Notes under the pieces: model-generated
What the model saw: only the letters and a program-made list of their open reading frames with translations
Database searches by the model: none
What the model was told of the DNA's origin: nothing
Translations under genes and position numbers: made by a program
In this document: piece by piece, positions 8,993 to 15,009 of the stretch
How the letters are laid out: each line of letters starts with the position of its first letter
How positions within the stretch are numbered: the first letter of the stretch is position 1
Source: an uncultured Ruminococcus sp.
GTDB taxonomy: Bacteria; Bacillota; Clostridia; Oscillospirales; Acutalibacteraceae
Assembly (NCBI GenBank): GCA_902797065.1
Contig: CADBRK010000101.1
Span: 1 to 15,176, forward strand
Direction of reading: 5' to 3'
Length of the DNA: 15,176 nt

Positions 8993-9703
8993 TTACCATT
9001 CAAGCTCGGAAGCCTTTATCTTCTTTGTATTGATATTGTCGTGTCTGATAACGCCGTCACGCAGCTTTATGATATGGTCAGCCATATTCCGTATAGCCTC
9101 GTTGTGCGTTACCATGATAACGGTGTTGCCGTATTTTTGATTGACCTGCTCGATCAGCTGAAGTATCTCCTTCGAGGTCGTGTAATCGAGCGCGCCCGTA
9201 GGCTCGTCGCAAAGAAGTATATCGGGGTTTTTCACTATAGCGCGCCCAATGGAAACTCGCTGCTGCTGACCGCCCGAAAGCTGATTCGGGAGCTTGTAGC
9301 GGTGCTCGAAAAGCCCGAGAATTTTCAGAAGCTCGTCGATATCAAGCGGCTTGTCGGAGAGGTACACGCCCGTCTCGATGTTCTCCTTGACATTCAGGTT
9401 TGGTATCAGATTGTACATCTGAAAGACGTAGCCGAGGTGTTTTCTTCTGTAATTTGTGAGTGCCTTTTCGCCGAGGTCTTCGAGCCTGTCGCCGTCAATG
9501 ATGATTTCGCCGCTGTCGGCGCTGTCAATACCGCCGAGGATATTCAGCAGCGTTGATTTACCGGAGCCTGAGGGACCGAGCAGCACGCAGAACTCGCCCT
9601 TTGCAACGGAGAAGTCTATCCCTTTTAACACCTCTTGTCTCGTTTCTCCCGATCCGAAGGTGCGCTTTAAGCCCTTTACCTGTAAAAACTTTTTCTCGCT
9701 CAT
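8993..9703 (-). CDS. ABC transporter ATP-binding protein, MacB/LolD type, 236 aa
   Basis: This cytoplasmic ATPase powers the adjacent FtsX-type permease. All nucleotide-binding motifs are present: Walker A GPSGSGKST (residues 43-51), Q-loop Gln95 in YVFQMYNL, signature LSGGQ (142-146), Walker B ILLCDE (162-167), D-loop ALD and the H-loop His200 in VTHN. The MacB/LolD hallmark context, CDEPTGALD, is intact. I chose the ATG at 9703 because a GGGGAGAG lies 7 nt upstream and residues from MSEKK onward match the family's usual start. The frame stays open up to 9877 but the extra 58 residues look like untranslated leader. Length is normal. The permease follows after 12 nt, so the two form one transcription unit. 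No sensor kinase or response regulator lies next to it in this window. Confidence 0.93.
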   Translation of the reverse strand: MSEKKFLQVKGLKRTFGSGETRQEVLKGIDFSVAKGEFCVLLGPSGSGKSTLLNILGGIDSADSGEIIIDGDRLEDLGEKALTNYRRKHLGYVFQMYNLIPNLNVKENIETGVYLSDKPLDIDELLKILGLFEHRYKLPNQLSGGQQQRVSIGRAIVKNPDILLCDEPTGALDYTTSKEILQLIEQVNQKYGNTVIMVTHNEAIRNMADHIIKLRDGVIRHDNINTKKIKASELEW

Positions 9704-9880
9704 AAGTCTCTCCCCTTTTCGGAACATCACAACAGCCGCGGGCAGTACCCGCTGACATATTCCGTCCAACTTTATTGTTAACGCAAGTCCTCGCCGCACA
9801 GAGAAGTATTTCAAAAAAAGGCAGCAGCTGTTGTGTGCTATTTCGGTTTTCTGTTCAATGCTTTGCTTTTTTAACAAGCA
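9704..9880 (-). other. Leader region of the ABC operon with a long-range inverted repeat
   Basis: About 180 nt upstream of the ATPase start. CACAACAGC at 9728-9736 and GCTGTTGTG at 9827-9835 are perfect 9-nt complements, so the leader RNA could pair back near the ribosome binding site. A shorter GCGGG/CCCGC pair lies between them, near 9737-9751. I see no convincing promoter hexamers here; TTGCGT followed 18 nt later by GAATAT is the best and is weak. Confidence 0.3.
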
Positions 9881-9918
9881 ATTATGAACCCACCATCATG
9901 AGAAAGTCGGTTCATAAT
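9881..9918. promoter_or_regulatory. Perfect 10-bp inverted repeat upstream of the ABC operon, possible operator
   Basis: ATTATGAACC (9881-9890) and GGTTCATAAT (9909-9918) are perfect complements separated by 18 nt. No U-run follows on either strand, so it does not look like a terminator. Its place about 180 nt upstream of the ATPase start fits an operator or a regulatory RNA stem. No regulator can be named. Confidence 0.4.
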
Positions 9919-9929
9919 CGTTAGTTATT

Positions 9930-9959
9930 GGCATACCCGCCCTTAAAGCGGCGTATGCC
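9930..9959. terminator. Stem-loop with T-rich tail on the plus strand
   Basis: GGCATAC-CCGC (9930-9940) pairs with GCGG-C-GTATGCC (9948-9959): 11 base pairs with one bulged C and a CCTTAAA loop. On the plus strand it is followed by TTATTTT, as in a Rho-independent terminator. On the minus strand, where the flanking genes lie, the tail is AATAACTAACG. It may be a backup or bidirectional terminator separating the feo operon from the ABC operon. Confidence 0.4.
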
Positions 9960-9974
9960 TTATTTTCATTATTG

Positions 9975-10168
9975 TTTGCTGCCCTTTTGTCCGCCCTGTT
10001 TTAATAAGCGAGTTCAAACAAACGGCTTTGTTATGCGGTTTTTCGGCTCTGTTTTGACCGCCTTTTTGACTGCCCTGTTTTTTTCTGTCCGCCATTATTC
10101 ATAGACACAGGCTAAAAAAACGGCTCTGCTATGCGGTTTTTGGGGCTTTATTTGTCCGCCCTTTTTAA
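9975..10168. repeat. Imperfect ~98-bp direct repeat containing terminator-like hairpins
   Basis: Two units share AACGGCT-TG-TATGCGGTTTTT (10021-10043 and 10119-10141, offset 98 bp). Each is followed by a related GGCT-TTTTG-CCGCC-TTTTT stretch, and the second copy runs to the flavodoxin stop. A third, more decayed fragment (TGCCCTTTTGTCCGCCCTG) lies near 9981-10000. No open frame of note is present. It is probably a locally duplicated terminator region. Confidence 0.5.
10114..10141 (-). terminator. Probable terminator of the feo operon
   Basis: Read on the minus strand, an AAAAACCGC arm and a GCCGTTTTTTT arm flank a short loop and are followed by a T-run. The stem has one internal C-C mismatch, so the hairpin is weaker than usual. 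It lies 24 nt past the flavodoxin stop, where the operon should end. A second copy (10019-10043) lies 98 bp further downstream. Confidence 0.45.
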
Positions 10169-10569
10169 TCAAGCTCTTTGCCGAGAACCTTAAGCTTTTC
10201 GATATCGTCGTCTGTCGGCGCATCGTTCACTATATACCCCGCGCCGCCAACAAGCTCACCGCCGGCAGCCTTTGTGCGCTCCTCCCAGTCGCGCATCCAC
10301 TGTCCGTCGCCCCAGCCGTAGGAGCCGAAAAGCAGTACTTTTTTTCCCGAAAGCCCGCCCTCTATCGACGAGAAAAACGGCTCGAATTCGCTTTCCTCCA
10401 GAACCTCATCTCCCATGGCGGGGCAGCCGAGTGCAAGTGTTTCATATTCCTTTAAATCACCCGAAAAATCGGAAACCGTTACCGCTTTAACGCCCGCACC
10501 CTCTGCGACCGCCTTTGCCATTGCTTCCGTATTTCCCGTTGCGCTCCAATAAATAACTGCTGTTTTCAT
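10165..10569 (-). CDS. Flavodoxin, short-chain, 134 aa
   Basis: Cytoplasmic FMN-binding electron carrier. The phosphate-binding loop S-A-T-G-N-T is at residues 9-14, in the classical place after the first beta strand. The two isoalloxazine loops are visible as GCPAMGDEVLEES and FGSYGWGDGQWM. Length is normal for a short-chain flavodoxin. The start at 10569 is fixed by an AGGAGGAT ribosome binding site inside the end of the preceding gene, whose stop is only 3 nt away, so translation is coupled. Flavodoxins often replace ferredoxin when iron is scarce. Being the last gene of a feo operon, it could supply electrons for iron reduction or stand in for ferredoxin; either role is inference. Confidence 0.93.
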   Translation of the reverse strand: MKTAVIYWSATGNTEAMAKAVAEGAGVKAVTVSDFSGDLKEYETLALGCPAMGDEVLEESEFEPFFSSIEGGLSGKKVLLFGSYGWGDGQWMRDWEERTKAAGGELVGGAGYIVNDAPTDDDIEKLKVLGKELD

Positions 10570-10572
10570 AAT

Positions 10573-11151
10573 TTATATCCTCCTGAAATCTCTTACGGCA
10601 TTAACAAACTCAACGCCGTGCTTTATATTATTACACAGATAATCTCTGCAATGTACATATTCATCAAATGTCTTTTTAGCGCTGCTTACATCACCGTAGA
10701 CCTTCCAGAAGCCGCAGAAAAGATAGTTTGCCCCCTTGTTCTCGATAAACCCGAGAACGTCGTCAACGGGGTATCCGAGGAAAATTCCGATCTCGTGGGG
10801 AAAGCTCCCGCAGGAAATGCGCTCTTCAAGTATATTAAGCTTTTCTTCTACAGAAAGCTCCGTGCCGTATCCGCAGCTCTCCAGTAATTCCGATACTCTC
10901 TTTTCGGAAAACCACATTTTCAAAAGCTCTTTATGATACACATAGAGCAGCGCCCTTTCTTTGCATCTGCACATAACGTGTACGTGAAGCCCTTTCAGTG
11001 CCGTGTAACTGTGAAAATAGCCCTCTATATCCGAAATGGAAAGCTCCGTTTGCTTTACCGCAAAGAGATTGGCGCACTTAACACCGAGCAGCGTCGGTGC
11101 GGAGTGAAAGGCAAGCATTTGTTCAAACTTCTTTCTGTCACACTCCGACAT
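10573..11151 (-). CDS. DUF3793 family protein, 192 aa
   Basis: I recognise this as a DUF3793 protein from its C-terminal half, in particular the run F-L-G-Y-P-V-D-D-V-L-G-F-I-E-N-K-G and the later F-W-K-V-Y-G-D. The family is uncharacterised and common beside flavodoxin and feo genes in Clostridia. It is soluble, with many cysteines, including C-R-C in the middle and several near the C-terminus. These could bind metal, but no standard metal motif is complete. The frame opens at 11178, but I place the start at the ATG at 11151, where GGAG lies 7 nt upstream. This gives a 14-nt overlap with the upstream DUF2325 gene. The flavodoxin follows after 3 nt. Confidence 0.82.
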   Translation of the reverse strand: MSECDRKKFEQMLAFHSAPTLLGVKCANLFAVKQTELSISDIEGYFHSYTALKGLHVHVMCRCKERALLYVYHKELLKMWFSEKRVSELLESCGYGTELSVEEKLNILEERISCGSFPHEIGIFLGYPVDDVLGFIENKGANYLFCGFWKVYGDVSSAKKTFDEYVHCRDYLCNNIKHGVEFVNAVRDFRRI

Positions 11152-11440
11152 AACCTTTCTCCTTCCCAAGTTCTTCAAGCGTTTTTTTCAGCGCACTTGC
11201 GCTTGAGCTGTTGATATGTCTGACGGGAATACCGCGCTTTTCGCTGCTGCGCTTTACGCCGCCGAGCATCTTGTGCGAGCAGGTCGTTGTCAGCACCAAT
11301 ATCATATCGGGGCTGCCGATCTTGCTCTCGAAGTCTCCGACCATCTGCGTAAAAACCTTCGCTTTATGGTGGTACGATCTGCAAATATCGCAGTATCTCG
11401 TTGCCATTCGGTCATTCCCGCCGACTATCACTACGCTCAT
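11138..11440 (-). CDS. DUF2325 family protein, 100 aa
   Basis: A small soluble alpha/beta protein starting with the DUF2325-type strand M-S-V-V-I-V-G-G-N-D-R and carrying the characteristic D-M-I-L-V-L-T-T-T-C-S-H-K-M segment. A C-D-I-C motif sits near residues 17-20, so there are three cysteines that could serve a redox or metal role. The function of the family is unknown. The start at 11440 has GGAG 7 nt upstream and overlaps the stop of the Cys-rich membrane protein in an ATGA, so translation is coupled. An in-frame ATG at 11464 lies inside that upstream gene and lacks a ribosome binding site. Confidence 0.82.
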   Translation of the reverse strand: MSVVIVGGNDRMATRYCDICRSYHHKAKVFTQMVGDFESKIGSPDMILVLTTTCSHKMLGGVKRSSEKRGIPVRHINSSSASALKKTLEELGKEKGYVGV

Positions 11441-11619
11441 TTTGTTTCTCCTAACTTGTGACAAGCGCCCTTCATCGCGCAGTTAGCACACCCGCAGCCG
11501 CACGATGATCTGCCCGCCTTCTTTTTCTTCACCATATTTACAATGATCGCTGCAACTATACCCACAAGTATCAATGACACGATTATCGTGCCGAGATTTG
11601 ATATAAACCAAGCTGACAT
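11437..11619 (-). CDS. FeoB-associated Cys-rich membrane protein, 60 aa
   Basis: A small one-pass membrane protein. Residues about 8-28 form the single hydrophobic segment (GTIIVSLILVGIVAAIIV), followed by a positive K-K-K-K patch that predicts a cytoplasmic C-terminus. The tail carries a C-x-C-x-C-x-x-C-x(4)-C cluster. This architecture matches the FeoB-associated Cys-rich family that follows feoB in many Firmicutes and is thought to assist FeoB, perhaps by binding iron as it enters. I chose the ATG at 11619, 8 nt after a GAGGTGAT ribosome binding site; an upstream GTG at 11628 overlaps that site. It begins 5 nt after the feoB stop. Confidence 0.88.
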   Translation of the reverse strand: MSAWFISNLGTIIVSLILVGIVAAIIVNMVKKKKAGRSSCGCGCANCAMKGACHKLGETK

Positions 11620-11624
11620 AAAGA

Positions 11625-14015
11625 TCACCTCTTTAGTTTTGTCGCTTCCTTATACTTCTTGAAGAACAGCATATAGATCATTCCCGCAAGTATCGTGAAC
11701 GCGAATATAAGTCCGATGATATTGACATTGCCCGTGAACAAGCCGCCGAACTGCGTTATCATCAGAGCTATAGCGTACGCAAAGCCGCACTGATACGCAA
11801 TAGCGAACCAAGTCCATTTTGCGCTGTTCATCTCACGCTTTATAGCACCGATAGCTGCAAAGCAAGGCGCACACAACAGATTGAACACGAGGAACGAATA
11901 TCCCGTAACGCCCGTAAACGCCTCCGCAAGAGCCTGCCAAGCAGTCTGCTCGCCGCTGCCGTAGAGAATACCCATCGTGCCGACGATGTTTTCCTTTGCC
12001 ACCAAGCCCGTAATCGAAGCAACGGCAGCCTGCCATGTTCCCCAGCCGAGAGGCGCGAATATCCACGCGATACAGCCGCCGATCTTTGCAAGTATAGAAA
12101 GCTCTAACTCGTCATCACCGAGCATTCTGAAACCATCCGCGGTGAAGCCGAAGAACGACGTGAACCAAACGATAATTGTTGAAAGCAGAATGATAGTTCC
12201 TGCCTTTTTGATAAACGACCAACCGCGCTCCCACATCGAGCGAAGGACGTTGCCGACCGTCGGGAGGTGGTACGCGGGCAGCTCCATAACGAACGGCGCA
12301 GGCTCACCCGAGAACATTCTCGTCTTTTTGAGCATGATACCCGATACGATGACCGCCGCCATTCCGATAAAGTACGCCGAGGTCGCTACCCATGCAGAGC
12401 CGCCAAATATTGCTCCTGCGATCATAGCGATGAACGGCACCTTTGCTCCGCAGGGAATGAATGTCGTAGTCATGATGGTCATGCGTCTGTCGCGTTCATT
12501 TTCGATGGTACGGCTTGCCATGATACCCGGTACACCGCAGCCCGTGCCGATCAGCATGGGTATAAACGACTTGCCGGACAGACCGAATTTTCTGAACACT
12601 CTGTCGAGTACAAACGCTATACGAGCCATATATCCGCACGCTTCAAGGAACGCGAGCAGCAGGAACAGCACGAGCATTTGCGGAACGAAGCCGAGCACTG
12701 CACCCACTCCGGCGATGATACCGTCAACGACAAGACCTTTGAGCCAATCGGCAGCATTCACAGCGTCAAGTCCCGCTTCTGCAAGCGCGGGAATACTCGG
12801 CACGAATACGCCGTAGTCGGCAGGGTCGGGTTCTTCACCTATTTCTTCAAGCGTTTCTAACGCGGCGCTGTAATCGTCTATCGTCGCCGTTTCTTCAGAC
12901 GTTTCGAGTGTTTCTTCGTCCTCAACGGTGTATGTAAACTCGCCAGTCGGCTCACCGTTTTCCTCAACATATGCGTCGTAGCCGTCAATAATCTGCTGTG
13001 CAGCGGAGTATTCCTCCGAGATCTCGGTATATTCAGCCGTACCAATGCCGAACAGGTGGAAACCGTCTCCGAAGATGTTGTCGTTCGTGAAGTCGGTCAT
13101 TGCCGCGCCGACAGCTACCATCGAAAGCCAGTAGACTGCAAACATGATAACGGCGAAGATCGGCAGACCGAGCCAGCGGTTTGTAACAACTTTGTCTATC
13201 TTGTCTGAATTGGAAAGCGCACCCTTGTTCTTCTTTTTGTAGCATGACTTTATAACGTCAGCGATATATATGTAACGCTCGTTTGTGATGATACTCTCCG
13301 CGTCGTCGTCAAGCTCCTCCTCTGCTGCCGCAATATCATTCTCAATGTGGGCGAGCTTATCCTCGGGAATGCTCAGCTGCTCGAGTACCTTGTCGTCACG
13401 CTCGAAAATTTTAAGAGCGTACCAGCGCTGCTGTTCCTCCGGCATTTCGTGAACTATTGCTTCTTCGATATGTGCGATAGCGTGCTCGACGGGGCCGGAG
13501 AACGTATGCATCGGAATAGTCTTTGCGCCTTTTGCGGCTTCTATCGCCGCCTCGGCAGCCTCCATAATACCCGTGCCTTTGAGTGCCGAAATCTCAACCG
13601 CCTTACATCCAAGCTGTTTTGAGAGCATGGCGGTATTGATCTTGTCGCCGTTCTTCTCAACAATATCCATCATGTTCACGGCAAGCACAACGGGTATGCC
13701 AAGCTCGACAAGCTGTGTTGTGAGGTAGAGATTGCGCTCTAAGTTCGTGCCGTCGATGATGTTGAGAATTGAGTCGGGTCTCTCCCCTATCAGATAGTTA
13801 CGCGCCACGACCTCTTCGAGTGTGTACGGGGAGAGCGAGTAGATTCCGGGCAGGTCGGTGATCGTGACGTCACTGTGCTTTTTGAGCTTGCCCTCCTTCT
13901 TCTCGACCGTAACGCCCGGCCAGTTACCGACAAACTGATTGGAGCCTGTCAAGGCGTTGAAAAGTGTTGTCTTGCCGCAGTTCGGGTTTCCCGCAAGGGC
14001 AATACGAATATTCAT
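11625..14015 (-). CDS. feoB: Ferrous iron transport protein B, 796 aa
   Basis: Inner-membrane Fe(II) importer with an N-terminal GTPase. G1 is GNPNCGKTT (residues 9-17), G2 is Thr36 in the WPGVT segment, G3 is DLPG (54-57), G4 is NMMD (114-117) and G5 is SALKGTG. A helical GDI-like linker follows. Both pore gate motifs are present, G-T-G-C-G-V-P-G-I-M-A-S-R-T and F-I-P-C-G-A-K-V-P-F, as is the later C-A-P-C segment, so the transport path looks intact. An unusual acidic insert of about 80 residues lies after the first membrane segment (about 322-402), ahead of the conserved I-I-A-G-V-G-A-V-L-G-F-V-P-Q. The start at 14015 has AAGGA upstream. A 136-nt gap with two copies of the operon's inverted repeat separates it from feoA, so feoB may also be controlled on its own. 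Confidence 0.97.
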   Translation of the reverse strand: MNIRIALAGNPNCGKTTLFNALTGSNQFVGNWPGVTVEKKEGKLKKHSDVTITDLPGIYSLSPYTLEEVVARNYLIGERPDSILNIIDGTNLERNLYLTTQLVELGIPVVLAVNMMDIVEKNGDKINTAMLSKQLGCKAVEISALKGTGIMEAAEAAIEAAKGAKTIPMHTFSGPVEHAIAHIEEAIVHEMPEEQQRWYALKIFERDDKVLEQLSIPEDKLAHIENDIAAAEEELDDDAESIITNERYIYIADVIKSCYKKKNKGALSNSDKIDKVVTNRWLGLPIFAVIMFAVYWLSMVAVGAAMTDFTNDNIFGDGFHLFGIGTAEYTEISEEYSAAQQIIDGYDAYVEENGEPTGEFTYTVEDEETLETSEETATIDDYSAALETLEEIGEEPDPADYGVFVPSIPALAEAGLDAVNAADWLKGLVVDGIIAGVGAVLGFVPQMLVLFLLLAFLEACGYMARIAFVLDRVFRKFGLSGKSFIPMLIGTGCGVPGIMASRTIENERDRRMTIMTTTFIPCGAKVPFIAMIAGAIFGGSAWVATSAYFIGMAAVIVSGIMLKKTRMFSGEPAPFVMELPAYHLPTVGNVLRSMWERGWSFIKKAGTIILLSTIIVWFTSFFGFTADGFRMLGDDELELSILAKIGGCIAWIFAPLGWGTWQAAVASITGLVAKENIVGTMGILYGSGEQTAWQALAEAFTGVTGYSFLVFNLLCAPCFAAIGAIKREMNSAKWTWFAIAYQCGFAYAIALMITQFGGLFTGNVNIIGLIFAFTILAGMIYMLFFKKYKEATKLKR

Positions 14016-14035
14016 ATAAATTCTTCCTTTCGTTT

Positions 14036-14053
14036 AGATAGTTTTGGCTAACC
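14036..14053. promoter_or_regulatory. 6-6-6 inverted repeat, copy 1 (upstream of feoB)
   Basis: Reads AGATAG TTTTGG CTAACC on the plus strand. It lies 21 nt upstream of the feoB start, close to the ribosome binding site. It differs from the copy at 14114-14131 at only 3 of 18 positions. The right half, CTAACC, also recalls the half-site of DtxR/IdeR-type iron regulators. Confidence 0.55.
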
Positions 14054-14113
14054 GCACGGTGTATTATCTCAAAATTTACGCGATAAAAATATTGGTTTGA
14101 CAATTCACTTAGC

Positions 14114-14131
14114 AGGTAGTTTTAGCTAACT
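14114..14131. promoter_or_regulatory. 6-6-6 inverted repeat, copy 2 (feoA-feoB gap)
   Basis: Reads AGGTAG TTTTAG CTAACT on the plus strand. It lies 21 nt after the feoA stop and 78 bp from copy 1. Between the two copies, on the minus strand, TTGTCA (14098-14103) and TAAATT (14073-14078) could be a weak promoter with a long 19-nt spacer. Confidence 0.5.
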
Positions 14132-14151
14132 TTCGTACAATAAAAATATAA

Positions 14152-14373
14152 TTACCTGACCTCGATCATCTCCGCGTCTGCTTTGCGTATAGACAGCTCA
14201 TACCCGCGAACGGTTACCTCGATTGGGTCGCCGAGCGGAGCTACCTTGCGGACATAAACTTCTGTACCCTTCGTCATACCCATATCCATTATCCTGCGCC
14301 TGACTGCGCCCTCACCGTGTACCTTGACGATCGTGACAGTACTGCCTATCGCCGTTTCCTTCAATGTGTTCAT
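14152..14373 (-). CDS. feoA: Ferrous iron transport protein A, 73 aa
   Basis: Small cytoplasmic SH3-like protein that assists FeoB. The family pattern is clear: an N-terminal strand with I-G-S-T-V-T-I, the R-R-R-I-M-D-M-G-M-T-K-G-T-E-V turn, then D-P-I-E-V-T-V-R-G-Y-E-L-S-I-R-K and a final E-M-I-E-V. Length is normal. The ribosome binding site GAGGTGA overlaps the stop region of the upstream feoA-like gene and is 4 nt from the ATG by its last base. The intergenic distance is 9 nt, so the two are co-translated. Confidence 0.95.
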   Translation of the reverse strand: MNTLKETAIGSTVTIVKVHGEGAVRRRIMDMGMTKGTEVYVRKVAPLGDPIEVTVRGYELSIRKADAEMIEVR

Positions 14374-14382
14374 AAAATCACC

Positions 14383-14595
14383 TCAAACCATTATTTTTCT
14401 CGCCAGCTCCTCGCTGACGGCAACTCTTGATTCCTTGACCTTGACGATAACGTTATCTCCGAGCTTTGACACAACGCTCACCGAGCCGCCTACATGAAAT
14501 CCGAGATCTTCAAGATGTTTCTTGACTTCAAGATTTCCTCCAAGCCTTCGGATAATCATTTCCTGCTCAAGGTCTGCCATGCTGAGTGGGATCAT
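14383..14595 (-). CDS. feoA: FeoA-like protein, 70 aa (first gene of the feo operon)
   Basis: A second, diverged FeoA/SH3-like protein. It shows the R-R-L-G-G-N-L-E-V-K-K-H-L-E-D-L-G-F-H-V-G turn and a D-N-V-I-V-K-V-K-E-S-R-V-A-V-S strand pair ending in A-R-K-I-M. It is less like typical FeoA than its neighbour, notably in the GGN-EVKKHL helix, so it may have a separate role in the FeoB complex. Paired feoA genes ahead of feoB are common in Clostridia. I chose the ATG at 14595, 8 nt after a GGAGG; the codon just before it, TTG at 14598, is a poorer start. It is the first gene after the promoter at 14739-14767. Confidence 0.88.
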   Translation of the reverse strand: MIPLSMADLEQEMIIRRLGGNLEVKKHLEDLGFHVGGSVSVVSKLGDNVIVKVKESRVAVSEELARKIMV

Positions 14596-14680
14596 CAATA
14601 TAGCCTCCCCTCCGATATAGTTGTTTTCCCGATAGAGTGCAATATCCGATCGGAAACATCGATAAATATATACAGCTTTT

Positions 14681-14698
14681 AGTTAGTTGTTTATAACT
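14681..14698. promoter_or_regulatory. 6-6-6 inverted repeat, copy 3 (feo leader)
   Basis: Reads AGTTAG TTGTTT ATAACT on the plus strand. It lies within the feo leader, about 35-50 nt downstream of the likely transcription start. It matches the shared pattern (A/G)(G/A)NTAG-N6-(C/A)TAAC(C/T). Confidence 0.5.
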
Positions 14699-14714
14699 TA
14701 TGCGCTGTAAAAAC

Positions 14715-14732
14715 GGTTAGGAATCTCTAACC
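14715..14732. promoter_or_regulatory. 6-6-6 inverted repeat, copy 4, over the feo transcription start
   Basis: Reads GGTTAG GAATCT CTAACC, with perfectly complementary half-sites. It begins 7 nt past the -10 element of the feo promoter, so a bound protein would cover the start point and block transcription. This is the best copy of the five. Confidence 0.65.
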
Positions 14733-14738
14733 ACAACT

Positions 14739-14767
14739 ATATTATCACAATTTTATTGATATGTCAA
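14739..14767 (-). promoter_or_regulatory. Promoter of the feo operon
   Basis: On the minus strand a perfect -35 TTGACA (14762-14767) is followed after 17 nt by TAATAT (14739-14744); GATAAT at 14741-14746 is an alternative -10 with a 15-nt spacer. The leader to the first feoA-like start is about 135 nt, with inverted-repeat copies at its start and in its middle. Confidence 0.75.
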
Positions 14768-14808
14768 CGGTTTGAGGATTTTATAGATGATTTTTGTAGC
14801 ATCTTATA

Positions 14809-14826
14809 AATTAGTTGTATATAACC
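14809..14826. promoter_or_regulatory. 6-6-6 inverted repeat, copy 5 (upstream of the feo promoter)
   Basis: Reads AATTAG TTGTAT ATAACC on the plus strand, 42 nt upstream of the -35 element. It fits the shared pattern but is the weakest match. Confidence 0.42.
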
Positions 14827-14904
14827 TCTTAAAATTCGGATTTTATGCACATATTAATTCTTTCATTGTTTGTAATTCATAAAGTATGTCGGTCTACAGT
14901 CATG

Positions 14905-14925
14905 ACCACCGCTTCAAGTGGTGGT
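14905..14925. repeat. Near-perfect 21-nt palindrome, subterminal hairpin
   Basis: Ten bases on each side pair across a single central C, with one G-T wobble (a 3-nt loop is more realistic). No T-run follows, so it is not a terminator. It would fit the end hairpin of a single-strand-transposing element or the 3' part of an element-encoded RNA. Confidence 0.6.
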
Positions 14926-15009
14926 TTGATATTGATCCTAAAAAGGCCTATTACTCGCACACCTGAAAGGTGGCATCGCAAGCCCGTTACCGTCAACCTC
15001 GAAAAAAGG

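Noticed and set aside
8384..9556. 390-codon plus-strand frame opposite the ABC genes
   Set aside because: It is antisense to the well-supported ABC ATPase and permease, matches no family, and has no ribosome binding site; it is a shadow of GC-rich codons.
9704..9877. 58-residue N-terminal extension of the ABC ATPase
   Set aside because: The family starts at about MSEKK, which has its own good ribosome binding site; the extension looks like untranslated leader.
14733..14747. Fur box (7-1-7) at the feo promoter
   Set aside because: Only the right half ATTATCA matches; the left half does not fit TGATAAT.
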